A DNA stretch of 64,000 nucleotides from GCA-2687025 sp964473525 (GTDB taxonomy: Bacteria > Poribacteria > WGA-4E > GCA-2687025). Made by a program: the position numbers and the translations under genes. The stretch's first letter is position 1; every line of letters begins with the position of its first letter. Shown here piece by piece: positions 35,754-45,589 of this stretch. The stretch spans positions 1 to 64,000 of the forward strand of contig CAYYPK010000024.1 in assembly GCA_964473525.1 (NCBI GenBank), in the 5' to 3' direction. Below the pieces are notes generated by a model, which made no database searches, was not told where the DNA came from, and was given only the letters and a program-made list of their open reading frames with translations.

Positions 35754-35813
35754 CGTCAGTCCTTCGTTCTGCGGTCACGTCGTCGCGTAAGGTCGAAGAT
35801 TGCCGTTGGCGCG

Positions 35814-38800
35814 CTAGTTCCCGCTGACTCGGGACACGTCGCTCTTGTTGGCCTCGAACGCGGCCATAAGCGCCTCTTCGCCCTTGAGTCCCTCTGCCTC
35901 AACTCTCGCCACGGCCTCGATCATGCGCCGGTAGTCCTTGGGCATGACCTTGACGAACTTCGTCGCGGTGTCTTCCCAGGAATCCAGCAGTTCCTGACCG
36001 AGGTCGCTGCCCGTGTACTCCACGTGGCGCTGTATCTGGTCACGTACTTTGGCGATCTCAGCGTCGTCTTCCCAGCCTTCGAGCGCCACCGTCTCCTTGT
36101 TGCAGACGGCGTCCAGCGCGCTGTCGGGGTCGTAGACGTAGGCGATACCGCCGGACATCCCCGCCGCGAAGTTGCGCCCCGTGTCACCCAGGATCACGAC
36201 GCTGCCGCCAGTCATGTACTCGCAGGCGTGGTCGCCCACGCCCTCGATGACCGCGTTCACGCCGCTGTTGCGCACGCAGAAGCGCTCACCACCGATGCCG
36301 CGGATGTACGCCTCTCCGGCCGTCGCTCCGTAGAAGGCGACGTTCCCCACGACCACCTCTTCGCGAGGGTCGAAGCTAGACACCTTCGGCGGGTAGAGGA
36401 CTAGCTTGCCGCCCGAGAGCCCCTTGCCGAAGTAGTCGTTGGCATCGCCTTCCAGCTCCAGCGTCATACCCGGCGGCACGAACGCGCCGTAGCTCTGACC
36501 AGCGGAGCCCTGGAAGTGGATGCGGATGGTGTCCTCGGGAAGACCCTCTGCGCCGTTTGCCTTCGTCAGTTCGCCACCCGTGATGGTGCCAACGACGCGA
36601 TCCGTGTTGGAGATCGGAAGCGTCGCGCGCACCTTCTCGCCGTTCTCAATGGCAGGCTTGCACAGATCCAACAGCGTTGTGCGGTCCAACGACTTCTCGA
36701 GACCGTGGTTCTGGTCGATGGAGCAGTAGCGACCGACCTCCGGGCCGACGTCCGGGCGGTAGAGGACTTTCATGAAGTCCATGTTGCCGGCCTTCCAGTG
36801 GTCGACATCCTTCCTCGGCTCGAGCATGTCCGCGCGACCGACCATCTCGTTGATGGTGCGGAAGCCAAGCTCCGCCATTATCTCGCGCATGTCCTCGGCA
36901 ATGAACGTGAGGAAGTTCACAACGTGCGCCGGGTCGCCCGTGAATCGCTCGCGGAGTTCCGGGCTCTGCGTGGCGACACCGACCGGACAGGTGTCCAGGT
37001 GGCAGACGCGCATCATCAGACACCCCAGAGCCACGAGCGCCGTCGTGGCAAACCCGTACTCCTCAGCGCCCAGCAGCGTCGCCATGACGACATCGCGGCC
37101 CGTCTTCAACTGACCGTCTGTCTCGATGACGATGCGGCTGCGCAGGTCGTTCAGGACGAGCGTCTGGTGGGTGTCCGCTAGCCCAAGTTCCCACGGCATG
37201 CCCGCGTGCTTGATGCTCGTTTGCGGAGACGCTCCCGTGCCGCCGTCGTGGCCGCTGATGAGGACGACGTCGGAATGGCCCTTCGCCACGCCGGCTGCGA
37301 CCGTTCCCACTCCGACTTCCGACACAAGCTTCACCGTGATGCGGGCGTTGCTGTTGGCGTTCTTCAGGTCGTGGATGAGTTGCGCGAGGTCTTCAATGGA
37401 GTAGATGTCGTGGTGTGGTGGTGGCGAAATGAGGCCCACGCCAGGCGTTGAGTACCGCACCTTCGCGATCCACGGGTACACCTTGCGTCCGGGTAACTCG
37501 CCGCCCTCGCCCGGCTTCGCCCCCTGCACCATCTTGATCTGCAATTCCTGCGCGTTCACGAGGTATTCGCTCGTGACGCCGAAGCGTCCCGAGGCGACCT
37601 GCTTGATCGCGGAGTTCTTGGAGTCCCCGTTGGGTTCCGGCGTGTACCGCGCAGGATCTTCGCCGCCCTCGCCCGTGTTGCTCTTGCCTCCAAGCCGGTT
37701 CATGGCGATGGCGAGCGCCTCGTGCGCCTCCTGACTGATGGAACCGTACGACATCGCCCCGGTCTTGAATCGCTTCACGATCTCCGAGACCGGTTCCACC
37801 TCGTCAATCGGAATTGGCGACCCGTGCTCGCGGAAGTCCAGCAGGCTGCGCACCGTGACGTGCTTGCCCGTCTGGTCGTTGATGAGTTCCGCGTATTCCT
37901 TGTAGACGTCCGTGTCGTTCAGTCGGACCGCCTTCTGGAGCGTGTGGATCGTCATCGGGTTGAACAGGTGGTGTTCCCCGTCCTTCTTCCACTGGTATTC
38001 GCCGCCGACCTCGAGCGTCGTCTCGCGTTCCCTGGTCTTGGGGAAGCCGCGCGCATGCCGCATCTCAGCTTCCTTGGCGATGACGTCCAGGCCGATGCCC
38101 CCAATGCGAGAGTCGGTCCACGTGAAGTATGCGTCAATGACCTCCTGGGATATCCCCACCGCCTCGAAGATCTGCGCGCCGCGGTACGACTTGATCGTCG
38201 AGATGCCCATCTTGGACATCACCTTGACGACGCCCTTCGAGAGCGCCTTGTCGTAGTTGGAGACCGCCACCGCGTGGTCCATGCCCGTGAGCTGCCCCTC
38301 TTCGATCATGTCCGCGAGGGTCTCGTGGGCGAGCCAGGGGTTGATCGCCTGAGCGCCGTAGCCGAGAAGCAGGCAGAAGTGGTGCGTTTCGCGGGGCTCA
38401 CCAGATTCGACCACGAGTCCTACGCGAATGCGGTTGCCGTTGCGGATAAGGTGGTGGTGCAGCCCGGATGTTGCCAGCAGCGCCGGTATCGGAGCCATCG
38501 TGGCGCTGAAGTCGCGGTCCGAGAGGATGATGATGTTCGCGCCGTCTTCGATCGCCTGGTCGGCAGCGGCGAACAGGTCATCGAGCCCCTGCTTGAGACC
38601 CGCCTCTCCCGAGCCGACCTCGTATAGCATCGGCAGCGTGACAGAGCGCAGCCCTGGCTGGTCTACCTCGCGCAACTTCGTCAGTTGCTCCGCGGTCAGC
38701 AGCGGCAACTGCAGCCTGATCTGTCGGCAGCTTTCTGGCTGCGGGTCCAGCAGGTTGCCCTCGGCCCCGAGGGTGGTGTCCATGGACGTGATGATCTCTT

Positions 38801-40418
38801 CGCGGATCGGGTCGAGCGGAGGGTTCGTAACCTGCGCGAAGAGCTGCTTGAAATAGCTATAGAGGAGCTGCGGCCGATTCGAGAGCACCGCCAGAGGAGC
38901 GTCGTTCCCCATCGAGCCGATCGGCTGGATGGAGTTGCGCGCCATCGGTTCCATGTTCACGCGTAGGTCTTCGAACGTGTACCCGAACACCTGCTGCTTG
39001 AGGAGCGTCTCGTCGTGCGTCGGCTCCTCCTCCTCGTGGTCGACTTCGGGGAGTTCCTCGAAGTCGACGATGTTGGCGTCGAGCCACTCGGCGTACGGAT
39101 GTTCCGTCGCGATCTGCTGCTTGATCTCGTCGTCCGCAATGATGCGGCCCTGCTCAGTGTCGACGAGGAACATGCGACCCGGCTGTAGCCTGCCCTTGTG
39201 CAGCACGTTGTCCGGCTCGACCTCGACGACGCCAACCTCGGACGCCATGATGACCGTGTCGTCCTTCGTCACGTAGTAACGCGAAGGGCGCAGGCCGTTG
39301 CGGTCCAGCGCGGCGCCGACGCTGACGCCGTCCGTGAAGGCGATGGACGCCGGGCCGTCCCACGGCTCCATGAGGCAGCTGTGGTACTCGTAGAACGCTC
39401 GCTTATCCGGCGGCATGCTCTCGTGGTTTTCCCACGGCTCTGGGATCATCATCATCATGGCGTGCGGCATGGACCGCCCGGAGAGCGACAGGAACTCGAA
39501 GCAGTTGTCGAACTTTGCCGAGTCGCTGCCGTCCTCCTGGATGATCGGCTTCAGCTTGTCGATGCTGTCGCCGTACAGCTCGGACGAGAGCTTCGCCTCG
39601 CGGGCGTGCATCCAGTTCTCGTTGCCGCGCAGCGTGTTGATCTCGCCGTTGTGGATGACGTAGCGGTTCGGGTGCGAACGCTCCCACGACGGGAAGGTGT
39701 TCGTGCTGAACCGCGAATGCACCAGGGCGAGCGCGGTTTCCATCGCCGGGTCCGAGAGTTCAGGGTAGAACTGCTCAACCTGGTGAGGGGTCAGCATGCC
39801 CTTGTAGACGATCGTGCGGCACGACAGGCTCGGGATGTAGAACTCCGGGTCCTTCGCGTCCGACGAGTAGCGAATGGCGTTCTCCGCGCGGCGACGGATC
39901 ACATAGAGCAGTCGCTCGAAGGCGAGGTCGTCGCCAATGTCGTTGTCACGCTCGATGAATACCTGGCGGACGAGCGGCATGCAATCGAGGGCGGTCTTGC
40001 CAAGGGGCTCCGGGTTCACCGGCACGGTTCGCCAGCCGAGGACGGTCAGGCCTTCGGAACTGACGATTTCCTCGACCGCCTGCTCGCACCTCTTCTGTCC
40101 AGCGCTATCCTGGGGCAGGTAGATCATGCCGACGCCGTACGAGCCGGGCTCCCCTAGCTTGATGCCGTGTCCGTAGCAGGCGTGGGAGAGGTAGGCGTGC
40201 GGTATCTGCATGAGGATACCTGCGCCGTCGCCGGTGTTTTCCTCGGAACCCCGCGCGCCACGATGATCCAGGCATTCCAGACACGTCAGCGCCTGCCGGA
40301 CGATCGTATTGGACTTCTCGCCTTTGATATTGACCACGAAACCTATGCCACATGCGTCGTGTTCGTTCCGTGGGTCGTAGAGTCCTTGCTTGGCCGGAAA
40401 TCCAACCGGTCGCTGCAT
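35814..40418 (-). CDS. gltB: Glutamate synthase large subunit GltB
   Basis: A 1534-residue enzyme. A 22-residue propeptide precedes Cys23 (EHDACGIGFVV), the nucleophile of the N-terminal glutamine amidotransferase domain (to ~430). The central and FMN-binding synthase domains follow, with GAMSYGSISQEAHEALAIAM and the 3Fe-4S cysteines in RVCHLDTCPVGVATQ. The C-terminal GXGXG beta-helix (YGAFVPPGMTLELEGDANDY; GGSVVILGDTGRNFAAGMSG) is complete. Length is normal for the bacterial NADPH enzyme. AGGAGAGG lies seven bases before the ATG. Confidence 0.97.
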   Translation of the reverse strand: MQRPVGFPAKQGLYDPRNEHDACGIGFVVNIKGEKSNTIVRQALTCLECLDHRGARGSEENTGDGAGILMQIPHAYLSHACYGHGIKLGEPGSYGVGMIYLPQDSAGQKRCEQAVEEIVSSEGLTVLGWRTVPVNPEPLGKTALDCMPLVRQVFIERDNDIGDDLAFERLLYVIRRRAENAIRYSSDAKDPEFYIPSLSCRTIVYKGMLTPHQVEQFYPELSDPAMETALALVHSRFSTNTFPSWERSHPNRYVIHNGEINTLRGNENWMHAREAKLSSELYGDSIDKLKPIIQEDGSDSAKFDNCFEFLSLSGRSMPHAMMMMIPEPWENHESMPPDKRAFYEYHSCLMEPWDGPASIAFTDGVSVGAALDRNGLRPSRYYVTKDDTVIMASEVGVVEVEPDNVLHKGRLQPGRMFLVDTEQGRIIADDEIKQQIATEHPYAEWLDANIVDFEELPEVDHEEEEPTHDETLLKQQVFGYTFEDLRVNMEPMARNSIQPIGSMGNDAPLAVLSNRPQLLYSYFKQLFAQVTNPPLDPIREEIITSMDTTLGAEGNLLDPQPESCRQIRLQLPLLTAEQLTKLREVDQPGLRSVTLPMLYEVGSGEAGLKQGLDDLFAAADQAIEDGANIIILSDRDFSATMAPIPALLATSGLHHHLIRNGNRIRVGLVVESGEPRETHHFCLLLGYGAQAINPWLAHETLADMIEEGQLTGMDHAVAVSNYDKALSKGVVKVMSKMGISTIKSYRGAQIFEAVGISQEVIDAYFTWTDSRIGGIGLDVIAKEAEMRHARGFPKTRERETTLEVGGEYQWKKDGEHHLFNPMTIHTLQKAVRLNDTDVYKEYAELINDQTGKHVTVRSLLDFREHGSPIPIDEVEPVSEIVKRFKTGAMSYGSISQEAHEALAIAMNRLGGKSNTGEGGEDPARYTPEPNGDSKNSAIKQVASGRFGVTSEYLVNAQELQIKMVQGAKPGEGGELPGRKVYPWIAKVRYSTPGVGLISPPPHHDIYSIEDLAQLIHDLKNANSNARITVKLVSEVGVGTVAAGVAKGHSDVVLISGHDGGTGASPQTSIKHAGMPWELGLADTHQTLVLNDLRSRIVIETDGQLKTGRDVVMATLLGAEEYGFATTALVALGCLMMRVCHLDTCPVGVATQSPELRERFTGDPAHVVNFLTFIAEDMREIMAELGFRTINEMVGRADMLEPRKDVDHWKAGNMDFMKVLYRPDVGPEVGRYCSIDQNHGLEKSLDRTTLLDLCKPAIENGEKVRATLPISNTDRVVGTITGGELTKANGAEGLPEDTIRIHFQGSAGQSYGAFVPPGMTLELEGDANDYFGKGLSGGKLVLYPPKVSSFDPREEVVVGNVAFYGATAGEAYIRGIGGERFCVRNSGVNAVIEGVGDHACEYMTGGSVVILGDTGRNFAAGMSGGIAYVYDPDSALDAVCNKETVALEGWEDDAEIAKVRDQIQRHVEYTGSDLGQELLDSWEDTATKFVKVMPKDYRRMIEAVARVEAEGLKGEEALMAAFEANKSDVSRVSGN

Positions 40419-40976
40419 GCCGTTGCCTCTCCTAGGTCGTCTCTATCCGCGCGCGGGCGCGGTTCGATCCGCTCTGCTCGTCGTGGCGAGCGATCTCCGG
40501 CGGTCGATGCCGCCGTCGTTTCGCCGCCCTAAACTCGGTGGATGATGCGCGATATGGCGAGCGCCGACTCGTCCATCGGCCTGCATGTCGAGAGGAGTTC
40601 CGACCCCGCTCTCGCCGCGTGTGGCGGTCATCCGTTCGCTGATTTGGTGGCGCGTAGAGCCTGTGCCGCCCTGTTACCATGGTACCCAGAGTGGCGATAT
40701 GGTCAAGCTCGGCCCACGGTCAAGGGCGCTCCGCAAGAGCTTTCGCCGCGCCTCTCACGCGAACTACGACCGTCTTCTGGGTGATGCAGCCGCGCCCGCC
40801 TCGCGTCCGCGATGCGTGGGATCTGGCATGGCGTTCCGCATGGCCTTCCTTGTGGCGAGATGGCATTGGACACCCGCCCAAACTCAGCTCCGCACGCCCC
40901 TTGGTACCACGATTTCGGACGTCTTCACAAGGGAGTTCACGGTGCGAGCGCGTCTGCCAATCCGGCTGTGGTCACG
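40419..40976. other. Intergenic upstream of gltB, nothing else recognised
   Basis: 558 bases between the 3' end of the enolase-superfamily gene and the gltB start, both on the minus strand. It should hold the gltB promoter. Short open frames on the plus strand have no recognisable domain. A partial palindrome TTACCATGGTAC occurs near 40676. Confidence 0.5.
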
Positions 40977-42122
40977 CTACGGCCCCTCGTCGGCGAACTG
41001 AGGCAGCGACCTCGTGGGGAACTGCCTGTACGCGTAGTGCGCCATGGCTTCCTCGTCGAGCTCGATGCCAAGCCCCGGCTCCGTGGGCAGGGCGACGTAT
41101 CCATCCTCGACGCGCCACGGATCCACGGTGATGGCATCACCCACCTCGCGGAAGTTCACGAAGTACTCCGTGATGAGGAAGTTCGGCATGGCCGCAGACG
41201 CGTGCACCGTAGCGGCGAGGGCGACGGTCGTGCTGTTGTAGTTGTGCGGCGACATGATGACGTAGTACGGCTCCGCCATCGCGCCGATCTCTTTCAGCTC
41301 CAAGATGCCCCCGCAGTTGCAGACGTCCGCGTTCAGGATGTCCGCCGCCTGCTTCTCGAGCACCTCGCGGAACTCGGCCTTTGTATAGAGCTCTTCGCCC
41401 GTGACGACGGGCATGTCGATGGCGCGCCGCACGTCGGCGAGCGCGTCGATGTTCATCGACGACACCGGTTCCTCGTACCAGAACGGGTCGAATTCCGCCA
41501 TGCGGTGGGCAACGCGGATCGCGTGCATAGGCGCGAGTCGACGATGCACCTCGATGAGCAGATCGACCTTCGGCCCAACCGCTTCACGGATGCCGCGTAC
41601 GCAGTCAATGGCGGCTTCCTCGTCGTCCCGAGAGATGTGCGTGCGCCACGGGCCGGGGAACGGGTCGAACTTGAGAGCGCTGAATCCCTCCGCGACACGC
41701 GCCTGCGCTCGTTCGCCATCGCCGTCGGTGAGCCGCATACCCCAGCCGTTTGCGTAGACGCGTATCTTGTCGCGACATGCGCCTCCTAGCAGGTTGTACA
41801 CCGGCGTTCCGAGCGACTTCCCGACGATGTCCCACAGCGCGTGTTCGATGCCGCTGACGGCGGAGTACAGGTCCATCGCCCCGCGCTTGGACGCGAAGTC
41901 GTTGTAGACCATGTAGGTGAAGTGTTTGATGTTGTGCGGGTCGCGGCCGATGAGGTAGCGCGCGAGTTCCTCGACGTGGATCTGAATGGCGCGGTCGCGA
42001 TCCGACTGCGTGTAGCACTCGCCCCAGCCGTGTATCCCAGCGTCCGTCTCTACCTTGACGAACAGCCAGTTCTTGCCGCTGCCCGGGCTTACGAGGAACG
42101 TCCGAACGTCCGTTACCTTCAT
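40977..42122 (-). CDS. Mandelate racemase/muconate lactonizing enzyme family (enolase superfamily)
   Basis: A 381-residue TIM-barrel enzyme with the N-terminal capping domain (KVTDVRTFLV, GIHGWGECYT). Metal ligands appear in LLIEVHRRL, FWYEEPVSS and VTGEELYT, and the C-terminal histidine in SPHNYNSTTVALAA. The pattern is close to sugar-acid dehydratases (galactonate or gluconate type) rather than muconate cycloisomerases; the exact substrate is unknown. It starts 20 bases after the PhyH-family gene, so the two are probably co-expressed. Confidence 0.9.
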   Translation of the reverse strand: MKVTDVRTFLVSPGSGKNWLFVKVETDAGIHGWGECYTQSDRDRAIQIHVEELARYLIGRDPHNIKHFTYMVYNDFASKRGAMDLYSAVSGIEHALWDIVGKSLGTPVYNLLGGACRDKIRVYANGWGMRLTDGDGERAQARVAEGFSALKFDPFPGPWRTHISRDDEEAAIDCVRGIREAVGPKVDLLIEVHRRLAPMHAIRVAHRMAEFDPFWYEEPVSSMNIDALADVRRAIDMPVVTGEELYTKAEFREVLEKQAADILNADVCNCGGILELKEIGAMAEPYYVIMSPHNYNSTTVALAATVHASAAMPNFLITEYFVNFREVGDAITVDPWRVEDGYVALPTEPGLGIELDEEAMAHYAYRQFPTRSLPQFADEGP

Positions 42123-42142
42123 CGAATCCGCCTCTGGTTCGG

Positions 42143-42916
42143 TCAGTGGCCTGCGTCGTCCAAGATGCGTTCGCGGCCGGGCTGGTACGGTGGCTGAAGG
42201 AGCCTGCGCTGTCTATCGGTCAGGAGCGGATCGAGCTTCTCTGGAACCCCCTGCGCCTTCCCCCAAGCCAGGTGCGACGGGGCGTACTTCAGCAGCAACG
42301 ACCGCCGATGCCGTTCCCCCTGCCACGGCAGCGTGCCATGCGTCAGCGCCTCGGTGAAGATGATGACGTCCCCTGCCTTGTGCGCCGGCTGGCATACCCA
42401 GTCGCGATGCGCCTCGAAGTTGCGCACGTCCTCCGGTATCCGGTAGTTGCTCTTGTGACTACCGGGCACGCAGCAGAACCCGCCGTCCTCTGGACCGACG
42501 TCCGTCAGCGCAAAGGAGACGACCGTTAGCCCGTTGTACATGCGGCCGTTGCGATGGACGTAGTATTGCGACGGATCGTACGGCGTGGACTGCCCGTGCA
42601 GCTTCAGCCCGACGTTCCCCTTGCCCATAAGGATGCCGTAGGCGTGGTCGAGCCTCATCTTGTCGCCGAGCATCTCGAGGGTCACGCCGAGGACGCGTTC
42701 GTTGTCGATGAGGTCGCGGAACGCCTGGTTCCACATGAAGAACCCGCCGAATCGCTGCGACCAGATGTCGTCAGTTGGTTCGTCCAATTCCTGTGCGTCT
42801 AGCTCCTCGTTCAGATGCGCTACCTCCGCCGAGGAGAGGACGCCTTCGAGCACGATGTAGCCGTTCAGGTCGAGGAAATACCGTTCGTGGTCCGTCATCG
42901 AGGCGGGGTCGGACAT
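42143..42916 (-). CDS. Phytanoyl-CoA dioxygenase (PhyH) family protein
   Basis: A 257-residue Fe(II)/2-oxoglutarate dioxygenase-like protein: HERYFLDLNGYIVLEGVLSS at the N-terminus, FMWNQAFRDLIDNERVL, then the core with YYVHRNGRMYNGLTVVSFAL, GGFCCVPGSHKSNY and the distal histidine in GDVIIFTEALTHGTLPW. The usual HxD/E iron motif appears as H-R-N, so the iron site may be altered or use another carboxylate. The start MSDPASMTD has AAGGAGAAGGG upstream. Frames open further upstream but do not match the family. Confidence 0.88.
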   Translation of the reverse strand: MSDPASMTDHERYFLDLNGYIVLEGVLSSAEVAHLNEELDAQELDEPTDDIWSQRFGGFFMWNQAFRDLIDNERVLGVTLEMLGDKMRLDHAYGILMGKGNVGLKLHGQSTPYDPSQYYVHRNGRMYNGLTVVSFALTDVGPEDGGFCCVPGSHKSNYRIPEDVRNFEAHRDWVCQPAHKAGDVIIFTEALTHGTLPWQGERHRRSLLLKYAPSHLAWGKAQGVPEKLDPLLTDRQRRLLQPPYQPGRERILDDAGH

Positions 42917-43011
42917 GGGTCGTCCCTTCTCCTTGGGCGTCCGCGGCACTGTATGCGCGAAGGATAGCCATTGCAAGGAACTTACGGGAGCGGAGGGGGT
43001 AGAGCGTCGCC

Positions 43012-44196
43012 TTACGCGCCCGGGCCGGAAGACTTGCGCTGCATCTGGTGAGAGCGCCCCTTCCATGCCGACTTGCCCGTCAGCCCAGCGAGACCCACGA
43101 GCAGCACGTACGACGTGTGGAAGGCCGGCAGCCACGGCAGATGCAGCAGCAGATCGCGTCGCCCGAACAGCGACAGACCACGCGCCATGAGCACCCACTC
43201 CGGCAGTATCTTGAGCGCGACAAGCGCGGCGGCCCAAGGCAGCGACCCAAAGCCCAGCAAGGCAAGGACCATCGTCACGGGCAGTAACAGATTCACGCCG
43301 TACGCCACGACGCTGAACCACACCACTGAGAAGCGGTTTTCCAGGCTGTTGGACGACCACCGCAGCCGCTGCTCCAGAAACGCGCCGTAGGTCGGCATGG
43401 GACGTGTCCATACGAGCGATTCCGCCGAGTGCGCGACCTCAATCCGCCACTGCGTATGGCGATCTATCCACTGCACGAACATGTTGTCCTCGGCGACGGT
43501 GAACCCCATCTTCATGAACCCGCCGAGTTCCTCGTAGACCGCGCGACGATAGGCGAGGTTGTTGCCCGTGCAACCCATCGCGAGACGCCACGCCAGGCCG
43601 CCCGCGAAGGCGGCGAAGATGCCGAGGAGTTCCAGCGACTGCAGCTTCACGAAGGCGCCACCGCCGTCTCGCGGCTCGTCAAGCACGGAGAATCCGACGA
43701 CGACTCCAGTGTCCTCGCGGAAGCGCGACGTCATCGCGCGCAGCCAACTCGGCGGAGGCGCGCAGTCCGCGTCCGTGCTGGCGATTATTTCGCCGCGGCT
43801 GGACCGTATGCCGTGGTCCAGGGCGTGCTGCTTGCCCGTGCCAGCGTCGTCGCCCAGATCACCCAAGGACAGGACGCGTAGGTTTGGCGCGCCCTCCGCA
43901 TGCGCCTCGGCCAGAGCCCGCGTGTCGTCCTCAGAGTGGTCGTCTACGAAGATCACTTCGTACTTGTCGGCCGGGTAGTTCTGCGCCAGGAGCGACGACA
44001 GGCAGGCGTCCACGTTGTCGGCCTCGTTCCGCGCCGCGACTACTACGGAGACGTGTGGCAGATCCGCGTCGGGGCGTGCCGGGAGTCGCTGGCGCCGCAG
44101 GCGAAACAGTCCGATGACGAAGAAGCACGCGACCACGGCGTAGGTCAGCGTCAGCGACGTCACGAAGCCGTATGCGGCGGTCCAGATGTCGCTCAA
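43012..44196 (-). CDS. Membrane-bound family 2 glycosyltransferase
   Basis: A 394-residue processive-type GT2. One N-terminal membrane helix (~10-30), then the catalytic domain with VSVVVAARNEADNVDACLSS, VDDHSEDD, STDADCAPPPSW (DxD), a FTVAEDNMFVQWI acid/base region and the QRLRWSSNSLE Q-x-x-R-W motif, followed by about three C-terminal membrane segments. The Q-x-x-RW motif is seen in cellulose- and chitin-synthase-like and hopanoid or carotenoid glycosyltransferases. It lies 27 bases after the nucleoside hydrolase gene and 95 bases before the PhyH gene. Confidence 0.9.
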   Translation of the reverse strand: MSDIWTAAYGFVTSLTLTYAVVACFFVIGLFRLRRQRLPARPDADLPHVSVVVAARNEADNVDACLSSLLAQNYPADKYEVIFVDDHSEDDTRALAEAHAEGAPNLRVLSLGDLGDDAGTGKQHALDHGIRSSRGEIIASTDADCAPPPSWLRAMTSRFREDTGVVVGFSVLDEPRDGGGAFVKLQSLELLGIFAAFAGGLAWRLAMGCTGNNLAYRRAVYEELGGFMKMGFTVAEDNMFVQWIDRHTQWRIEVAHSAESLVWTRPMPTYGAFLEQRLRWSSNSLENRFSVVWFSVVAYGVNLLLPVTMVLALLGFGSLPWAAALVALKILPEWVLMARGLSLFGRRDLLLHLPWLPAFHTSYVLLVGLAGLTGKSAWKGRSHQMQRKSSGPGA

Positions 44197-44223
44197 TCGG
44201 CCCCTCTCGGTCGATCCGACCAG

Positions 44224-45189
44224 TTACCCACGTAGCACGCGGTCCTCGAACAGCGACAGGAAGCGGGGCGCGTCCACGGACAGGGCGATGCGCGCGTTGG
44301 GCGAGTCCGCGAATCGTGGCCGGTCCCGCAGGTCGGCGGCGGTCATTCCGGCGGCGATGTTCCCCACCGTCTCAATGTTAACGCGGGCGTCGCGAAAGCC
44401 GAAAAGGCTGTCGTCCACGAGATACGCGATCGTCAACGCGTCGTGGACATACATCCCGCGCCGGTCCTCAATCCGTTCGGCGAACTCCATCGTGTGTCCC
44501 GTGATGTCCCGCACGAACCGGCCTAGCGCTCCGCTGGCGTGGCGTCCGACCATCTCGCGAGACAGGACGACCTGTTCGGTGACGTTCAAGGGGAAGAGGG
44601 TGATGGGCGCGCCACACTGGAAGACAACCGCCGCCGCGTGTGGGTCGGCGTAGATGTTGAATTCCGCGCAGAGCGACACGTTGCCGGGTCGATCGAAGAC
44701 GCCGCCCATGATGACGATCTCGCGGACGCCTCGCATCGCGTCGGGGTCTGTCTGCACGCACCGCGCGAGATTGGTGAGTGGACCCACGGCGACGAGCGTG
44801 ATGTCGCCGTCCGCGGCCCGCGCCTCACGGAGAATCACCTGCTCCGCCGTCTCCTCGACGGGCGCGGCCGGGCTCGGGGGGTAGACGGGGGTTCCGTCGT
44901 CTCTCGTGAGGGCGTGCGCCCCACCGAGGCCGTCGCCTCCGTGCACCTCGTCGGCGTAGACCGGTTCACGGACGAGTGGTCGGTCTGCTCCCCGCGCGGT
45001 CGGCGGGCGCTCCTCCGGCGCCAGAACGTCCAGCGTGCGAAGGATGTTCGCCGTGGCGTACTCCACGTCGATGTTGCCGCTGACCGACGTCAGGTGCGCC
45101 ACGTGGACTTCGGGCGATCGTACCGCAAGGCAGATCGCCAGCGCGTCGTCTACGCCCGTGTCCGTGTCCAGGATGATGCGCCGCCGCAT
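44224..45189 (-). CDS. Inosine/uridine-preferring nucleoside hydrolase family protein
   Basis: A 321-residue enzyme with the calcium-binding signature RRIILDTDTGVDDALAICLA at the N-terminus, VGPLTNLARCV, EIVIMGGVFDRPGNV and the N-x-DP strand NIYADPHAAAVVF. These enzymes split the N-glycosidic bond of ribonucleosides. The ATG at 45189 has GAGAGAGG five bases upstream; earlier in-frame starts (45255) add unrelated sequence. It starts the minus-strand series nucleoside hydrolase, GT2, PhyH, enolase-superfamily enzyme. Confidence 0.92.
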   Translation of the reverse strand: MRRRIILDTDTGVDDALAICLAVRSPEVHVAHLTSVSGNIDVEYATANILRTLDVLAPEERPPTARGADRPLVREPVYADEVHGGDGLGGAHALTRDDGTPVYPPSPAAPVEETAEQVILREARAADGDITLVAVGPLTNLARCVQTDPDAMRGVREIVIMGGVFDRPGNVSLCAEFNIYADPHAAAVVFQCGAPITLFPLNVTEQVVLSREMVGRHASGALGRFVRDITGHTMEFAERIEDRRGMYVHDALTIAYLVDDSLFGFRDARVNIETVGNIAAGMTAADLRDRPRFADSPNARIALSVDAPRFLSLFEDRVLRG

Positions 45190-45260
45190 GTGTGCCTCTC
45201 TCGCCCCTCTGATACCCATTGCGGGCCGCTCTGCGTGGATGGCCCGAACCCCCATCCTAG

Positions 45261-45287
45261 CCTTCCCCCTTTACGAAAGGGGGAAGG
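45261..45287. repeat. REP-like perfect palindrome
   Basis: CCTTCCCCCTTT, ACG, AAAGGGGGAAGG: a 12-bp perfect stem with a 3-base loop, preceded by CCCCCATCCTAG. It lies between the UroD-family gene (end 45590) and the nucleoside hydrolase gene. It has no T-run on the minus strand, so it looks more like a REP-type element than a simple terminator; it could still block exonucleases or RNA polymerase. Confidence 0.7.
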
Positions 45288-45589
45288 GGCTGCGCCAACG
45301 GCGGACGACCCACTGTCTCCGCGCGGCGTCGGTATGACGCCGTGTGCGGCGATAGTCGCACGGGTTCGGGAGACCCGCAATCGCCCGGGAGTACCTTCGC
45401 GTCCGCCTCGGACACTCGCCCCGGGGCACGCACGTCGCGCCGGAGGGTGGCGTCGGCAATCTGGTCAGTAGGGCCGTCCTGACGCCATGACTTCCCGGCA
45501 GAAGCGCGTGCGGAGCCAGCGGAACGGCGCGTAACGCACGCGCTTCCACTCGCCTGCAACGAACCGTGGCTCCAGCCGGTGGCGTGACC
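45288..45589. other. Intergenic, nothing recognised
   Basis: About 300 bases downstream of the UroD-family gene. Small arginine-rich open frames on the minus strand have no family match that I can support. Confidence 0.5.
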
